Positions 36,801 through 45,263 of a stretch of 64,000 nt of DNA are shown here, piece by piece. Source of the stretch: CALCCV01 sp964388665 (GTDB lineage: Bacteria > Bdellovibrionota > Bdellovibrionia > Bdellovibrionales > Bdellovibrionaceae); assembly GCA_964388665.1 (NCBI GenBank), contig CAYMBJ010000011.1:1-64000 (forward strand), read 5' to 3'. Numbering within the stretch: position 1 is the first letter of the stretch; each line of letters opens with the position of its first letter. Both the position numbers and the translations under genes were made by a program. Below the pieces are notes generated by a model that made no database searches, was not told where the DNA came from, and saw only the letters and a program-made list of their open reading frames with translations.

Positions 36801-39800
36801 CTCTTCGCTAACTATCTAAACCCTATGGAGCTTTCTAATTTAACCGCCCAATGTGCTTACGAGCTCATGGAGACGGGACGTTATCGCGAGGCGACTCCCT
36901 ACCTCGATGCTCTTACGGCGGATACCGAAATGAAGTCCGGAAAGGCGTGTATTCTTTTTGAAATGCATGCTCGCAATCAGCAATGGCTGTTTAAAAAAAT
37001 GGTCGGTCAGCCTCAGGAGTCGGAGCGTCTTAAGAAAATTGCCCTGAAGATCAACAATGAATATCGTTTTTGGCAATATTTAAACCGAGCAATGGCCACC
37101 ACTGAATTAAAGGAGAGGAGCCATTTGGGCTATGTTGATGATGTGGCAGACGAGCTCTTGGCGCTTTACTGGCCAAAGCCTGGCACCAGCGTAGATCAGT
37201 ACTCTCTCGTTCTAAATATTCTTGAGTCGGTACATGTCCTTGCAAATCGCTATGAAGATGCATGCAAAAAAGACAATAACAGATCCGATATACTTTCTAC
37301 CGGTCGTGCACTAAGGCATGCACTGCGCTTTATGTACCTTCGTGCCCATATTCCATTGGGCAGAGCAATTTTAAATTATTTAACTGGACGCTATTATCAA
37401 ATCTCTGGAAAATTTGAAATTGCGAATCAATACTTCAATCTTGCAAAAACTGTCCTTCGAGAGAATGGGCTCGAACATCCACGCCTGTTGTATGACATTT
37501 TTCATAACTCTAGCCGAATCTGCAAGATACAAAAAAATCAGGACGAACTGAATGTTTCACTTCTGGGCGCGCTCAATATTGCGAGTCAAGGAGGTTGGCG
37601 TGAAAAACTCAATTATCTATCTGCGGAGTTCAAATTTGAGCTCGATTCGATTGCGCTGCTCAAGTCGGAATTTGACCGAGGTACCAAAACCACTGCGGGC
37701 ACACAAACTATGGCGCAAACTATGGCGCAAACGGCCGTGTCTAGAGGCAGGGGACGAAATACCAGTACGCTAGTTCAAACTTCAAATGCGGAAACCACAG
37801 TGGGAGGCTTTGAGAGTTCCCGTTATTTGGACGCATTTCTAAATGCCGGCTCGGCGTTTACAAGCTCAATTGACCCAATTGAACAATCAAATAGTATTCT
37901 CAATCATATTGTGAAGCTGTTTGCCGCTGAACGTGGATTTATTTTTGTCAAGAATGATGACGATGCTAATCTACAGATGATTGCCGGCAGGAGTGCGGAT
38001 GGCCGAGACATTGAGCTCAAGAGCTTTAGCAATACGGTGGTAAAAAAAGTATTTGAAGAGTGTAAGCCCTTGGTTTTTACCGGGACCGAGCAGGGCGAGG
38101 CCATCGGGTCCGAGAGCGCTGTCATTTATAACCTTCGAAGTATCATGGCCACGCCGCTCGTTTCAAAAGATAAAGTTCTTGGTGTTGTCTATCTAGACAG
38201 TTCGATGAGCCGTGGCCTATTCACTGAGGCCGATATCGACATCTTTGGGTTGCTTGCAAATTACGTATCTGTAGCTTTGGAACTCTCTCTGATGGCCAAA
38301 CTTGAAATCGAAAAAAACCGACTTAAAAATGACCTGGAACTCCAATCAGCTGTCGCCCTTGAATCCAAAAAGGTACAGATCTTAGTAGATAATATGGAGC
38401 AGGCGCTCTTTTCGGTGGACTCTTCGCTCACAATCATCGAGCCGGTCTCCAAATTTTCTGATAAGTTATTTGGCGAGCCTGTTTCCGAGAAAAATGTTCT
38501 CCAAACGCTATTTAAGGATATGGACCAAAATAGCGAAGAGTTTTCCAAACTGCAATCAGCGATTTCACTTCCATTTGGTGAAGACGAACTGCAGTGGGAT
38601 CTATCGAATGATCAAATCCCGCGGAAGATTTCTTATTCAATCGATGAGGGAATTTCGACTTTTAGACTCAAACCAACTCCTCTTTGGGATGACAATAGCC
38701 TTCTCGAAAAAATCTTGTTCGTGGTTGAGGACATCACAAAAACTGAGGAATTAGAGAAAGATGCTGTCAAATTCAAAAGAGAGACCGCGGTGCTTTCGGA
38801 AGTTATCTTAAATGACCTAAACGAAGTGCGTGATTTTTTGGTGTCAGCTACGAACACGCTTGTTGCTTTGCAGCAGAATCGAGAAACTTTGCTTGCAGAT
38901 GGGTCAAGATTGCTTTTGCGTGAATTGCATACGCAAAAAGGAAACTCACGCTTATATTGGTTAAGCTATTTGTCGAATGCGATTCATAATTCAGAGTCCG
39001 TCTTGGCGCGCGAAATAGAAGGCAGTCAAGGAGACGCTGACAAGCTAGTTATGACTATTAACGACGAATTCAGTGTTATCCTGAATATTATTCGTGAGTA
39101 CCAAGCGATTCTAGAAAAGCTCTCGAAAGTCTCTGGTTCAGGTGTTGCAAGTCCTGCCATCGAGACACTTGTTTCAGCTACAAAATCTATCTTGCCGCAA
39201 CTGAATCCTCAAGATGCCGAGCGCTTACGCTTGGCAGTCCAGCAGATCGAGTTTGTTTCCGTAGGTAAAGTTTTGAGAAATTATGATCGAATGGTAAAGG
39301 ATATTGCTTCACAATTAGGAAAGGACATCGCCTTTCAGGTAAATGGGGATGCGCTGATAGAGCCCGCGACCGTTAAAAATATTCAAGAGTGCTGTCTGCA
39401 CCTCATTCGTAATTCTATCGATCATGGCATTGAAGATAAGTCAAAGCGGGTGTCTTCTGGAAAGTCTGAAATCGGAAGTATTTCAGTGACTTGCGCTCTT
39501 GCCGACAAAAACATTTCTATTACGATCGAGGATGACGGCGGAGGAATGGATGCTGATATTATTGCTAGAAAGGCCATTGAAAAAGGAATTATCAAACAAT
39601 CTGATTTAACCGGAATGACTTCGGAAGATAAGCTCGCGTTGATTTTGACTCCTAATTTTTCCACAAAGGACACGGCAACGGATGTTTCTGGTCGAGGTAT
39701 AGGAATGGATGTGGTCAAAACGAACATCGAAAATATGGGTGGGAAATTAAAAATGGATTCGGTTGTAGGTAAGGGCACAAAATTCTCGATTATTTTGCCT

Positions 39801-39809
39801 GCCGCCTGA
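33828..39809 (+). CDS. giant hybrid signalling protein: Ser/Thr kinase, STAND ATPase, GAF, HPt and CheA-like HATPase
   Basis: 1993 residues. 1-270: Ser/Thr kinase (glycine loop GKGKFSVVY near 20, HRDVKPANI near 129, DLGLVG near 147). About 300-640: AAA/STAND ATPase (Walker A GPSGSGKS near 324, Walker B LYVDDIQWLD near 453). 640-1290: helical repeat region of TPR type. About 1340-1490: GAF domain. About 1510-1640: PAS-like segment. H1701 in RELHTQKGNS is a CheA-type phosphotransfer His. About 1848-1990: HATPase with HLIRNSIDHGIE and GRGIGMDVV, as in CheA. Starts at TTG 33828 after GGGGAGAGG. No receiver or CheW domain. Divergent from the oxygenase/NRPS operon, which it may regulate. A linker near residue 1291 repeats TMAQ. 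Confidence 0.88.
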   Translation: MGELKLNTFIDKYQVISIIGKGKFSVVYLVELGGSKFALKLLNDTNHETLIRFRKEIAALARVSHENLVKIHNVGEYEGFPYMVMEYLQGQALDSFLSDSIKLETSKAVEITKSVVRALGEINKSNLVHRDVKPANIIIAGSGIIKLIDLGLVGDVEHIKADKAYVGTPIYSSPEQSKILNRPVEFSSDFYSVGITLYELLVGTPPFSGSLNDILQAHASKIAPDVRESVPEVPRALSLIIKKMIAKDPDDRYKTAYGLLYDLDHIGEFEEAGISGAPIKLGTKDQKALSKGFAFVEKKREMGELLEAWKSAQSGTPQIAFAFGPSGSGKSKICEAFLDGVDRKKTLVLRAKCQFFDRDLPFGSLREALNFLIEDLYSLSDEERQEIHTKLQKAAIGCEAHICKLLDGMKAILNFKGTVTDDLASVEDERKAYFKGISNFFARLAVEWHSVALYVDDIQWLDQSSQLALKMILDLSNGRKFFFLGTSRDDSASRESLEQFKEKLTPHLVKLIEVSAFDQEQIECLFKEVLGTSNLDSVISKTLLARCKGNPLIAIEYLRGSIEQGYLVFKNGEWILGEKDFSKIELSENVYDLIVKRIESCSSDAKNYLIYAAIYGNGFNENNIADAAGVDAVTAQEILMEVAPLGLIEKVAGKKWRFSHDKIAESLMESISTEDAKERHDKLALLLDGKEQRSIDELFIIARLYMRGNISRHADKAVVALMDAGANALSNYAYFEGYTYLKFAYDLIEAENLNSAYVTKLAPGLATCATILGNWKLAQQLSDLALSEAKADSEIVDWLAFKVWSLKNEGNIVKAWEYFKVAYDKLHGRYPLFLHWKVLTSIWYWYLCFVLDLVVKVAPGLCPTIAKLSGLRIMKNADMRKVSNLLSDSVFICFFRWKFIDIFHLAHQLCVLGYMKSNKRTLALGHSCLGYSFALLRLKPLAIWHFNRAKELGLQVDDKFLLATIEYFRIVGLYQAGVLSSAIPETKMNQELFANYLNPMELSNLTAQCAYELMETGRYREATPYLDALTADTEMKSGKACILFEMHARNQQWLFKKMVGQPQESERLKKIALKINNEYRFWQYLNRAMATTELKERSHLGYVDDVADELLALYWPKPGTSVDQYSLVLNILESVHVLANRYEDACKKDNNRSDILSTGRALRHALRFMYLRAHIPLGRAILNYLTGRYYQISGKFEIANQYFNLAKTVLRENGLEHPRLLYDIFHNSSRICKIQKNQDELNVSLLGALNIASQGGWREKLNYLSAEFKFELDSIALLKSEFDRGTKTTAGTQTMAQTMAQTAVSRGRGRNTSTLVQTSNAETTVGGFESSRYLDAFLNAGSAFTSSIDPIEQSNSILNHIVKLFAAERGFIFVKNDDDANLQMIAGRSADGRDIELKSFSNTVVKKVFEECKPLVFTGTEQGEAIGSESAVIYNLRSIMATPLVSKDKVLGVVYLDSSMSRGLFTEADIDIFGLLANYVSVALELSLMAKLEIEKNRLKNDLELQSAVALESKKVQILVDNMEQALFSVDSSLTIIEPVSKFSDKLFGEPVSEKNVLQTLFKDMDQNSEEFSKLQSAISLPFGEDELQWDLSNDQIPRKISYSIDEGISTFRLKPTPLWDDNSLLEKILFVVEDITKTEELEKDAVKFKRETAVLSEVILNDLNEVRDFLVSATNTLVALQQNRETLLADGSRLLLRELHTQKGNSRLYWLSYLSNAIHNSESVLAREIEGSQGDADKLVMTINDEFSVILNIIREYQAILEKLSKVSGSGVASPAIETLVSATKSILPQLNPQDAERLRLAVQQIEFVSVGKVLRNYDRMVKDIASQLGKDIAFQVNGDALIEPATVKNIQECCLHLIRNSIDHGIEDKSKRVSSGKSEIGSISVTCALADKNISITIEDDGGGMDADIIARKAIEKGIIKQSDLTGMTSEDKLALILTPNFSTKDTATDVSGRGIGMDVVKTNIENMGGKLKMDSVVGKGTKFSIILPAA

Positions 39810-39931
39810 TTCAGGCTAAGTACCAGGTCGAGGTCTTTCGAGAGAATTCCTCGGTGGTAAAATTCAGACTTGTGCAGGTTGGCGAGGATATGCTCAAATT
39901 TAATAATTAAAAACTTTACCGAGGAGATGTG

Positions 39932-40903
39932 GTGAAATGTATTGAACTAACTCGAAGCCAAATTTTTGATCGCCTTCAGGCTGAACCACATAAATCACGT
40001 CAGAATTTTCTTGCGATGTATTCAAGTTGGTACGGCGGTGTAACCAAAGACCCCGAACTTATGTTGCTTCCTATTGACGATCACATGGTTCATCGTGGCG
40101 ATGGCATATTTGAAGCCATTAAGTGTCAGCGCGGCCAAATCTATGGGTTGCAACAGCACCTCGAGAGAATGCAGAAATCTGCGGATTTCATTAGTTTAAA
40201 ACCAATTCATACTTTGGAAGAAATTCGCTCCATTTGTCTTGAAACTGTGCGGATAGCCAAAGCAGATACTTGTCTCATTCGAATTTATCTTTCGCGTGGG
40301 CCTGGTACTTTCGGTCATAGTCCTTATGAGGTTATTGCTGGACAGCTCTATGTGGTGGTGACGAATTTTGCGCCACTTCCTGAAGAAAAATATCAAAATG
40401 GAGTGTCGGCCAAGATCAGCAAATTTCGAGTTAAGGAAGGTTTTTTCCCGAAGGTAAAAAGCTGCAACTACCTGCAAAATGTCTTGATGAAAAAGGAAGC
40501 TATTGATGCGGGTGTGGAGTTTACGATTTCATTTGATGAACAGGGTTTTTTGGCTGAGGGGGGCACAGAAAATTTTGCCGTGATTAAAAAAAATGGCGAA
40601 CTACATATTCCCGGTTTTGAAAGAACGCTCAAAGGAGTGACTGTTTCGCGAATTGCAGAACTTGCTCAGCAGCATTTGGTTGGATCAATGATCACAGGCG
40701 TTCATATTGGACCTTTGAAATTGGAAGAAGCAATCGAAGCAAAAGAAATGATGTTTCTAGCCACAACATTCGATTGTTTGCCAGTCGTTGAGTTTTCGGG
40801 TCATAGAGTGGGCGACGGGAAAGTTGGACCCGTGTATCGAAAGCTCAGGGAGCTGTTGAACGCGGATATGGGTGCTGGACCAATGCTGACACCAGTCTAT
40901 TGA
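39932..40903 (+). CDS. class IV PLP aminotransferase (branched-chain or D-amino acid type)
   Basis: Fold-type IV PLP enzyme, 323 residues. VHRGDGIFEAIKC, the Schiff-base Lys K176 in VKSCNYLQNVLMKKEA and EGGTENFAVI (phosphate/cofactor loop) are intact. Branched-chain aminotransferases, D-amino acid aminotransferases and aminodeoxychorismate lyases share these, and the sequence alone does not separate them. GAGGAG lies five bases before GTG 39932. First of three consecutive genes with a nitrilase and an FMN hydroxy-acid dehydrogenase, whose product could be its keto-acid substrate. Confidence 0.8.
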   Translation: MKCIELTRSQIFDRLQAEPHKSRQNFLAMYSSWYGGVTKDPELMLLPIDDHMVHRGDGIFEAIKCQRGQIYGLQQHLERMQKSADFISLKPIHTLEEIRSICLETVRIAKADTCLIRIYLSRGPGTFGHSPYEVIAGQLYVVVTNFAPLPEEKYQNGVSAKISKFRVKEGFFPKVKSCNYLQNVLMKKEAIDAGVEFTISFDEQGFLAEGGTENFAVIKKNGELHIPGFERTLKGVTVSRIAELAQQHLVGSMITGVHIGPLKLEEAIEAKEMMFLATTFDCLPVVEFSGHRVGDGKVGPVYRKLRELLNADMGAGPMLTPVY

Positions 40904-40952
40904 TCTCGAGAGTCTGCATTGAACTGCTTTGAAAACGCGCCGGAGGTCGAAG

Positions 40953-41990
40953 GTGAAATCTAGTTCCAATCGAAAATTCACTCTTGCTGCAATTCAAGCA
41001 GCTGCAATTTATTTTGATCGCGACAGGGCCGTTGATAAAGCCTGCAAGCTTATTGAAGAAGCTGCTCTTAAGGGAGCGACGCTTGCTGCGTTTGGCGAGG
41101 CATGGCTTGGGGGATATCCGTTCTGGGCAGCTGGACCTCAAAATGAAAAATGGTGGAAGGCCTCAGCAGAATATCTTGCTAACGCGATTGAAATTCCAAG
41201 CCCAGCAACAGATCAACTGTGTGCGGCGGCACGCAAGGGTGGTGTTGATGTTGCGATAGGAGTTGTCGAGCTCGACTCTCAGTCACGCGGCACAGTCTAT
41301 TGTACCCTTCTGTTTATAGGCAAGGAGGGGAAAATTCTCGGCCGACATCGCAAACTCAAACCAACCTCTAAAGAGAGAGGGATTTGGGGTGAGGGCGATG
41401 TTCAGGGATTACGTGTCTATGAGAGATTGTATGGTCGAATTTCCGGTCTGAATTGTTGGGAGCACAATATGGTGTTGCCGGGCTATGCGCTGATGGCTCA
41501 GGGGACAAATGTCCATGTATCCACCTGGCCGGGTCGAGAACTTTCGCCGGTTCCGCCTCATATTCCACTATGGTCGCGTCAGCTTCTTTTGTCTCGCGCT
41601 TTTGCATCCCAAGCTGGGTGCTACGTCATATTGGCTGGCAGCCTGCGATTAAAAGAACACACTCCCGCAGATTATCTCGACTTCCATCAGTTTGATCATA
41701 CCGCAGATAGCTACATCATTGATCCTCGTGGCGAGATTTGCGCCGGTCCTGCTGTTGGTGAAACCATTCTGATGGCGGAGGGATCTATGGAGGCCATTCT
41801 CAATGTTAAGGCAGCCTGTGATGTTGGTGGACACTATTCACGGCCCGATATTTTTCAACTTTTGATAAATCGTGAAACACCAGAGCGGGTGGTCTATAAA
41901 GGTACAAAAAATGCATCTCTTGGCGCAGATTTGACGCCTGTCCATCCGAATACTAGCACAGTGGATAAAGCTGAAAATGAAACTGATTAA
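40953..41990 (+). CDS. nitrilase
   Basis: Carbon-nitrogen hydrolase of 345 residues with the triad E49 (FGEAWLGGYP), K134 (RHRKLKPT) and C168 (GLNCWEH). The contexts GGYP, ERGIWGEGD and CWEHNMVLPGYAL are those of true nitrilases (branch 1), which convert nitriles to acids, rather than amidases or carbamoylases. GTG start at 40953 with CGGAGG upstream; a TTG eight codons earlier is rejected. Directly between the aminotransferase and hydroxy-acid dehydrogenase genes. Confidence 0.85.
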   Translation: MKSSSNRKFTLAAIQAAAIYFDRDRAVDKACKLIEEAALKGATLAAFGEAWLGGYPFWAAGPQNEKWWKASAEYLANAIEIPSPATDQLCAAARKGGVDVAIGVVELDSQSRGTVYCTLLFIGKEGKILGRHRKLKPTSKERGIWGEGDVQGLRVYERLYGRISGLNCWEHNMVLPGYALMAQGTNVHVSTWPGRELSPVPPHIPLWSRQLLLSRAFASQAGCYVILAGSLRLKEHTPADYLDFHQFDHTADSYIIDPRGEICAGPAVGETILMAEGSMEAILNVKAACDVGGHYSRPDIFQLLINRETPERVVYKGTKNASLGADLTPVHPNTSTVDKAENETD

Positions 41991-42017
41991 AGATCTCAGA
42001 AAACGCTCGGGGGCAAA

Positions 42018-43157
42018 GTGCATTTAATTTCAGTCGAGGATTGTCGAAAACTTGCGCAGAGAAAGCTCCCACGATCCATGTTCGATCTTGTCGATGGCGG
42101 AGCCGAGGATGAGTTTTCAATGAGAAAGAATCGCACTGCTTTCAATCGGTTCTCACTTCAACCTCGAATACTGAAAGACGTTTCCGAAAGAGATCAGTCA
42201 GTAACTGTTTTGGGTCAGAAACTCTCGATGCCAGTGATCCTTGCCCCAACAGGTGTTGGCCAAGCTTGTTGGCCCCATGGGGATATTCTGGCGGCCAAAG
42301 CGGCAGGAGCAATGGGAACTATTTTTTCTGCGAGCACCTATACGCAGCCGTCACTTGAAGACATTGCTCAGGGAGGCAGTGGACACAAATGGTTTCAGCT
42401 CTACATTTGGCGCGACAAGGAGTTGGTTAAGTCATTGATTGAGCGAGCTCGGGTGGCAGGATATTCAGGGATCATATTGACAGTTGATGTTCCTGTTTTT
42501 GGTTCTCGTGAACGGGACATTAGAAACTCGACGACGATGCCGCCAAGAATTACCTTTGGCAATGCCCTCGAATCACTGCGTCACCCTGGATGGCTCTACC
42601 GGTGGTTGCTAAGCCCGGCGCACTCAATGGGTAATTTAAAAAATGGACCCAACGGCACTCAGTATGACATGAAGTCTTTGGCGGAGCTCATACGCAAAAA
42701 TACGGACCCCTCCGTGACCTGGAAAGACCTTGATTGGATTCGCTCAATTTGGCAAGGACCGATCATTTTAAAGGGACTCACCTCTGCCGAAGATGCGAAA
42801 ATCGCTGTTTCTGAGGGAGTTGATGCAATTGTTGTATCAAATCATGGTGGTCGTCAATTGGATCGATGTTCTGCCACCATTGATGTTTTGGCTGATATTG
42901 TTGATGCGGTGGACGGAAAGTCGACTGTCATTTTTGACGGTGGAATTATGCGTGGAACCGAAGCTCTCATTGCGCTTGCTCTTGGAGCCAAGGCCGTCAT
43001 GATTGGAAAGGCCTATTTGTATGGCTTGTCGATTGGTGGTGAAAAGGGAGTCCAAACTGTGCTAAACATTTTCAAGTCAGAAATTGATCGTGCAATGGGC
43101 CTTCTGGGAGTTTGTAGCCTTTCTGAACTCAATCGTACACATATTCGAATCGACTAG
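42018..43157 (+). CDS. FMN-dependent alpha-hydroxy acid dehydrogenase
   Basis: TIM-barrel flavoenzyme of the lactate/mandelate/glycolate oxidase family, 379 residues. FDLVDGGAEDEFSMRKN at the N-terminus, WFQLYIWRD (Tyr binding FMN and substrate), ILTVDVPVFGSRERD, the active-site VVSNHGGRQLD (His about 276) and IFDGGIMRGTEALIALALGA. No membrane-binding insertion longer than usual is evident. GTG start after TCGGGGGC. Its TAG stop is the left end of the second CTAG palindromic element. It would oxidise the 2-hydroxy acid released by the nitrilase to a 2-keto acid, if the three genes form one pathway. Confidence 0.85.
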   Translation: MHLISVEDCRKLAQRKLPRSMFDLVDGGAEDEFSMRKNRTAFNRFSLQPRILKDVSERDQSVTVLGQKLSMPVILAPTGVGQACWPHGDILAAKAAGAMGTIFSASTYTQPSLEDIAQGGSGHKWFQLYIWRDKELVKSLIERARVAGYSGIILTVDVPVFGSRERDIRNSTTMPPRITFGNALESLRHPGWLYRWLLSPAHSMGNLKNGPNGTQYDMKSLAELIRKNTDPSVTWKDLDWIRSIWQGPIILKGLTSAEDAKIAVSEGVDAIVVSNHGGRQLDRCSATIDVLADIVDAVDGKSTVIFDGGIMRGTEALIALALGAKAVMIGKAYLYGLSIGGEKGVQTVLNIFKSEIDRAMGLLGVCSLSELNRTHIRID

Positions 43158-43259
43158 TGCTTTGTTAGGAAAGTTTTTTCGTTGTTGCTTCGTCGTCGCG
43201 GTATTATTCATACAGCTTCCTCCTCGCGTCTAGAAAAAACTTTCCTGACAAAGCACTAG
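43154..43259. repeat. 106-bp palindromic MITE-like element with CTAG ends, copy 2
   Basis: Inverted copy of the element at 16316-16421, same length, about four mismatches overall. Again its CTAG end provides the stop codon of the upstream gene (TAG 43155-43157). Both copies lie downstream of genes and fold into a strong hairpin with T/A runs, so they would terminate transcription from either side. Confidence 0.85.
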
Positions 43260-43300
43260 CCTCAACTCGACAATAATTTTTGGTCATAATCGCTAAAGCT
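43259..43300. repeat. short dispersed repeat, copy 2
   Basis: GCCTCAACTCGACAA followed by TAATTTTTGGTCATAATCGC, matching 25199-25250 apart from a 17-base insert there. It directly abuts the palindromic element. Confidence 0.45.
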
Positions 43301-43373
43301 CGCGCCAGAAGGCCCAATCCGGCAACGTCAAAAAACTCAGATACAGGAGCTTGCTAAAAATCGAGGCCTATCT

Positions 43374-44435
43374 TTAAGAGACAAGCCCTGTGGCTAAAGC
43401 TGATTTCCATTGGGCGATCACCTCCCACGGATACGTCTTTAGTTTCCACTCTTCGAACGGCACTGTATAGAAGTTGCGGTGCATTTCTAAAATGCCATCG
43501 CAGATGGTAGGATTTATAGTCAAATCATCGCGGCCAATTTCGAGTGAACCTCCGACAGCTATGTCACTGGTTCTTGGAAAGATGTATCCGCGATGGATTA
43601 GAAAATATGGAATATCTTGCGGTTCAAAGAGCGCAAGATGCCCCTTGAAGGGAATCATGAGGGAGTCGGAGCACAGCTTCTTCGCTCCCAAGCCTGTACA
43701 GTTCACAATGACTCTGTTAGGGGTTGATAAAAGGTCCGTGAAATTTTTAAAATTTACGTCGTAAGTTTGAATTCCTTTACTGAGAACATCGTTCATGAGT
43801 GCCTTCATATAGATTGGGACATCAAATCGGAAGGTGTGTAGAATCTTTCCGGAATGTGCCACGCCTGAAAACGGAAACACTGGGTGGTCCTCGACCGGCG
43901 GGAAGAGATCCAGTGGAAGGTTTTGAATGACGCCCTCATATCCGCCGACATAGTAGTTGGGAACCATTGATATTCCGTACTTCAATTTATCCATTTTATT
44001 GGTTGCGGCAACTGAGGTCCGTAACATTTGCTCGTATTGTTTTTTTTCTACTTCCGACTCTCCCATTCCCACCATCACCGGGAGAAACTGAGCTCCCGCG
44101 AGGTCGGACGTCGTGTTTGGAGTAAAATTTGAGGCATAAATTGAGACCTTGTGCCCGCGCTCATGTAAAGCTAAAGCCGTCGAAAGGCCAATGACGCCAG
44201 CACCTATTATAGTCACAGACTCGCCTGATTGCAAACTTGCTCTTGCGAGATTTGCGGCCATTTCAGCGCTTCCCAAGGATAAAGTAAAACCGGCGCCGCC
44301 ATGTCCGTAATTGTGCACAACGACTTTGGTATCAAAGCGCTCAACCTCCAGGCGGATTTTACCTTTTCGATAAGGACGGATTCCTACAATAAATTTTTTC
44401 AAGAGTTTATTATCTAGATCTATTGTTTTAAGCAT
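43374..44435 (-). CDS. D-amino-acid oxidase-like flavoprotein, circularly permuted
   Basis: FAD-dependent oxidase related to D-amino acid oxidase, 353 residues. In normal DAAO the FAD-binding GxGxxG is at the N-terminus and the GxRP...HNYGHGG segment near the C-terminus. Here the order is reversed: GIRPYRKGKIRLEVE (18-32) and HNYGHGGAGF (41-50) come first, then TIIGAGVIGLSTALAL (75-90). The remainder follows in order (VNCTGLGAKKL, RGYIFPRTSDIAVGGSLEIG) and the protein ends just before the point where GxRP would occur. All parts appear present. Three bases separate it from the upstream glutamate racemase gene, so an operon. A D-amino acid substrate is inferred. Confidence 0.75.
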   Translation of the reverse strand: MLKTIDLDNKLLKKFIVGIRPYRKGKIRLEVERFDTKVVVHNYGHGGAGFTLSLGSAEMAANLARASLQSGESVTIIGAGVIGLSTALALHERGHKVSIYASNFTPNTTSDLAGAQFLPVMVGMGESEVEKKQYEQMLRTSVAATNKMDKLKYGISMVPNYYVGGYEGVIQNLPLDLFPPVEDHPVFPFSGVAHSGKILHTFRFDVPIYMKALMNDVLSKGIQTYDVNFKNFTDLLSTPNRVIVNCTGLGAKKLCSDSLMIPFKGHLALFEPQDIPYFLIHRGYIFPRTSDIAVGGSLEIGRDDLTINPTICDGILEMHRNFYTVPFEEWKLKTYPWEVIAQWKSALATGLVS

Positions 44436-44438
44436 TTT

Positions 44439-45263
44439 TCACGCTGCTTTCTGAATGAGGTCTGTAACAAATGAGGGAACTGCGGTCGGGTCTGTAAAGA
44501 TCCATTCGCAAGGTGGCAGGTCCTGCGAGAGAGTATTCGTCTTGTCCCGCATCTTCAATCCTGGAATCTGCAAATTATTTAATTGACGAATGACTTCTCC
44601 TGCCGAATTGACAACCGTCCAAGACGGCAGAATTTTGGATATCTGCTCTTGAATGTAGGGGTAGTGGGTGCAGCCAAGTAAAACCAAGCCTGAACTGTAT
44701 TTTTTTCGATGTGGCTCGACGTACTCCTCAATCGTACGAATGAGGATGGGGTGACTGATCCAGCCTTCCTCGATCATTGGAACAAGTAGGGGGCAGGCTT
44801 GTTCAACGATATTGTATCGAGAAGATTTGTTTCCGTTCTGCAAATTGAGCTTTTCAGAGAGTTGTCTACTATATATCGCCGAATTGACGGTCGCCCGTGT
44901 TGCCATAACTAAAATTGTTTGTGATCCAAAAGTTTCTGAACTTTTGAGTCGAGAGAGAATAGATTCGACACCGGCACCGATGACGCCAAGAACGGGAACC
45001 TTACCCATCACAGTTTGGATCTCGACAAGGGCCACACTTGAGGCGGTGTTGCATGCCACCACAACAGCATCAAGATTCAGTCCCTTTAAAATCTCCGCGC
45101 AATTTATACAGAGTTTCTTGATTTGCGCTGGGCTCTTTGTTCCATATGGTACATTACTTGTATCTCCAAGGTAAAAAAACTTTGAACCAACTAGATTTTT
45201 GCGCAGCTCTTCGAGGATAGTGATGCCACCAATTCCTGAATCGAACACTCCAATCCTGCGCAA
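44439..45263 (-). CDS. murI: glutamate racemase
   Basis: Cofactor-independent racemase interconverting L- and D-glutamate for peptidoglycan. GVFDSGIGGITIL at the N-terminus, catalytic Cys residues in VVACNTASS and LLGCTHYPY, PYGTKSPAQI in between. 274 residues. Transcribed with the permuted D-amino-acid oxidase, and close to a class IV aminotransferase that could use D-glutamate as amino donor. Aspartate racemase is unlikely given the full MurI signature. Confidence 0.9.
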   Translation of the reverse strand: MRRIGVFDSGIGGITILEELRKNLVGSKFFYLGDTSNVPYGTKSPAQIKKLCINCAEILKGLNLDAVVVACNTASSVALVEIQTVMGKVPVLGVIGAGVESILSRLKSSETFGSQTILVMATRATVNSAIYSRQLSEKLNLQNGNKSSRYNIVEQACPLLVPMIEEGWISHPILIRTIEEYVEPHRKKYSSGLVLLGCTHYPYIQEQISKILPSWTVVNSAGEVIRQLNNLQIPGLKMRDKTNTLSQDLPPCEWIFTDPTAVPSFVTDLIQKAA

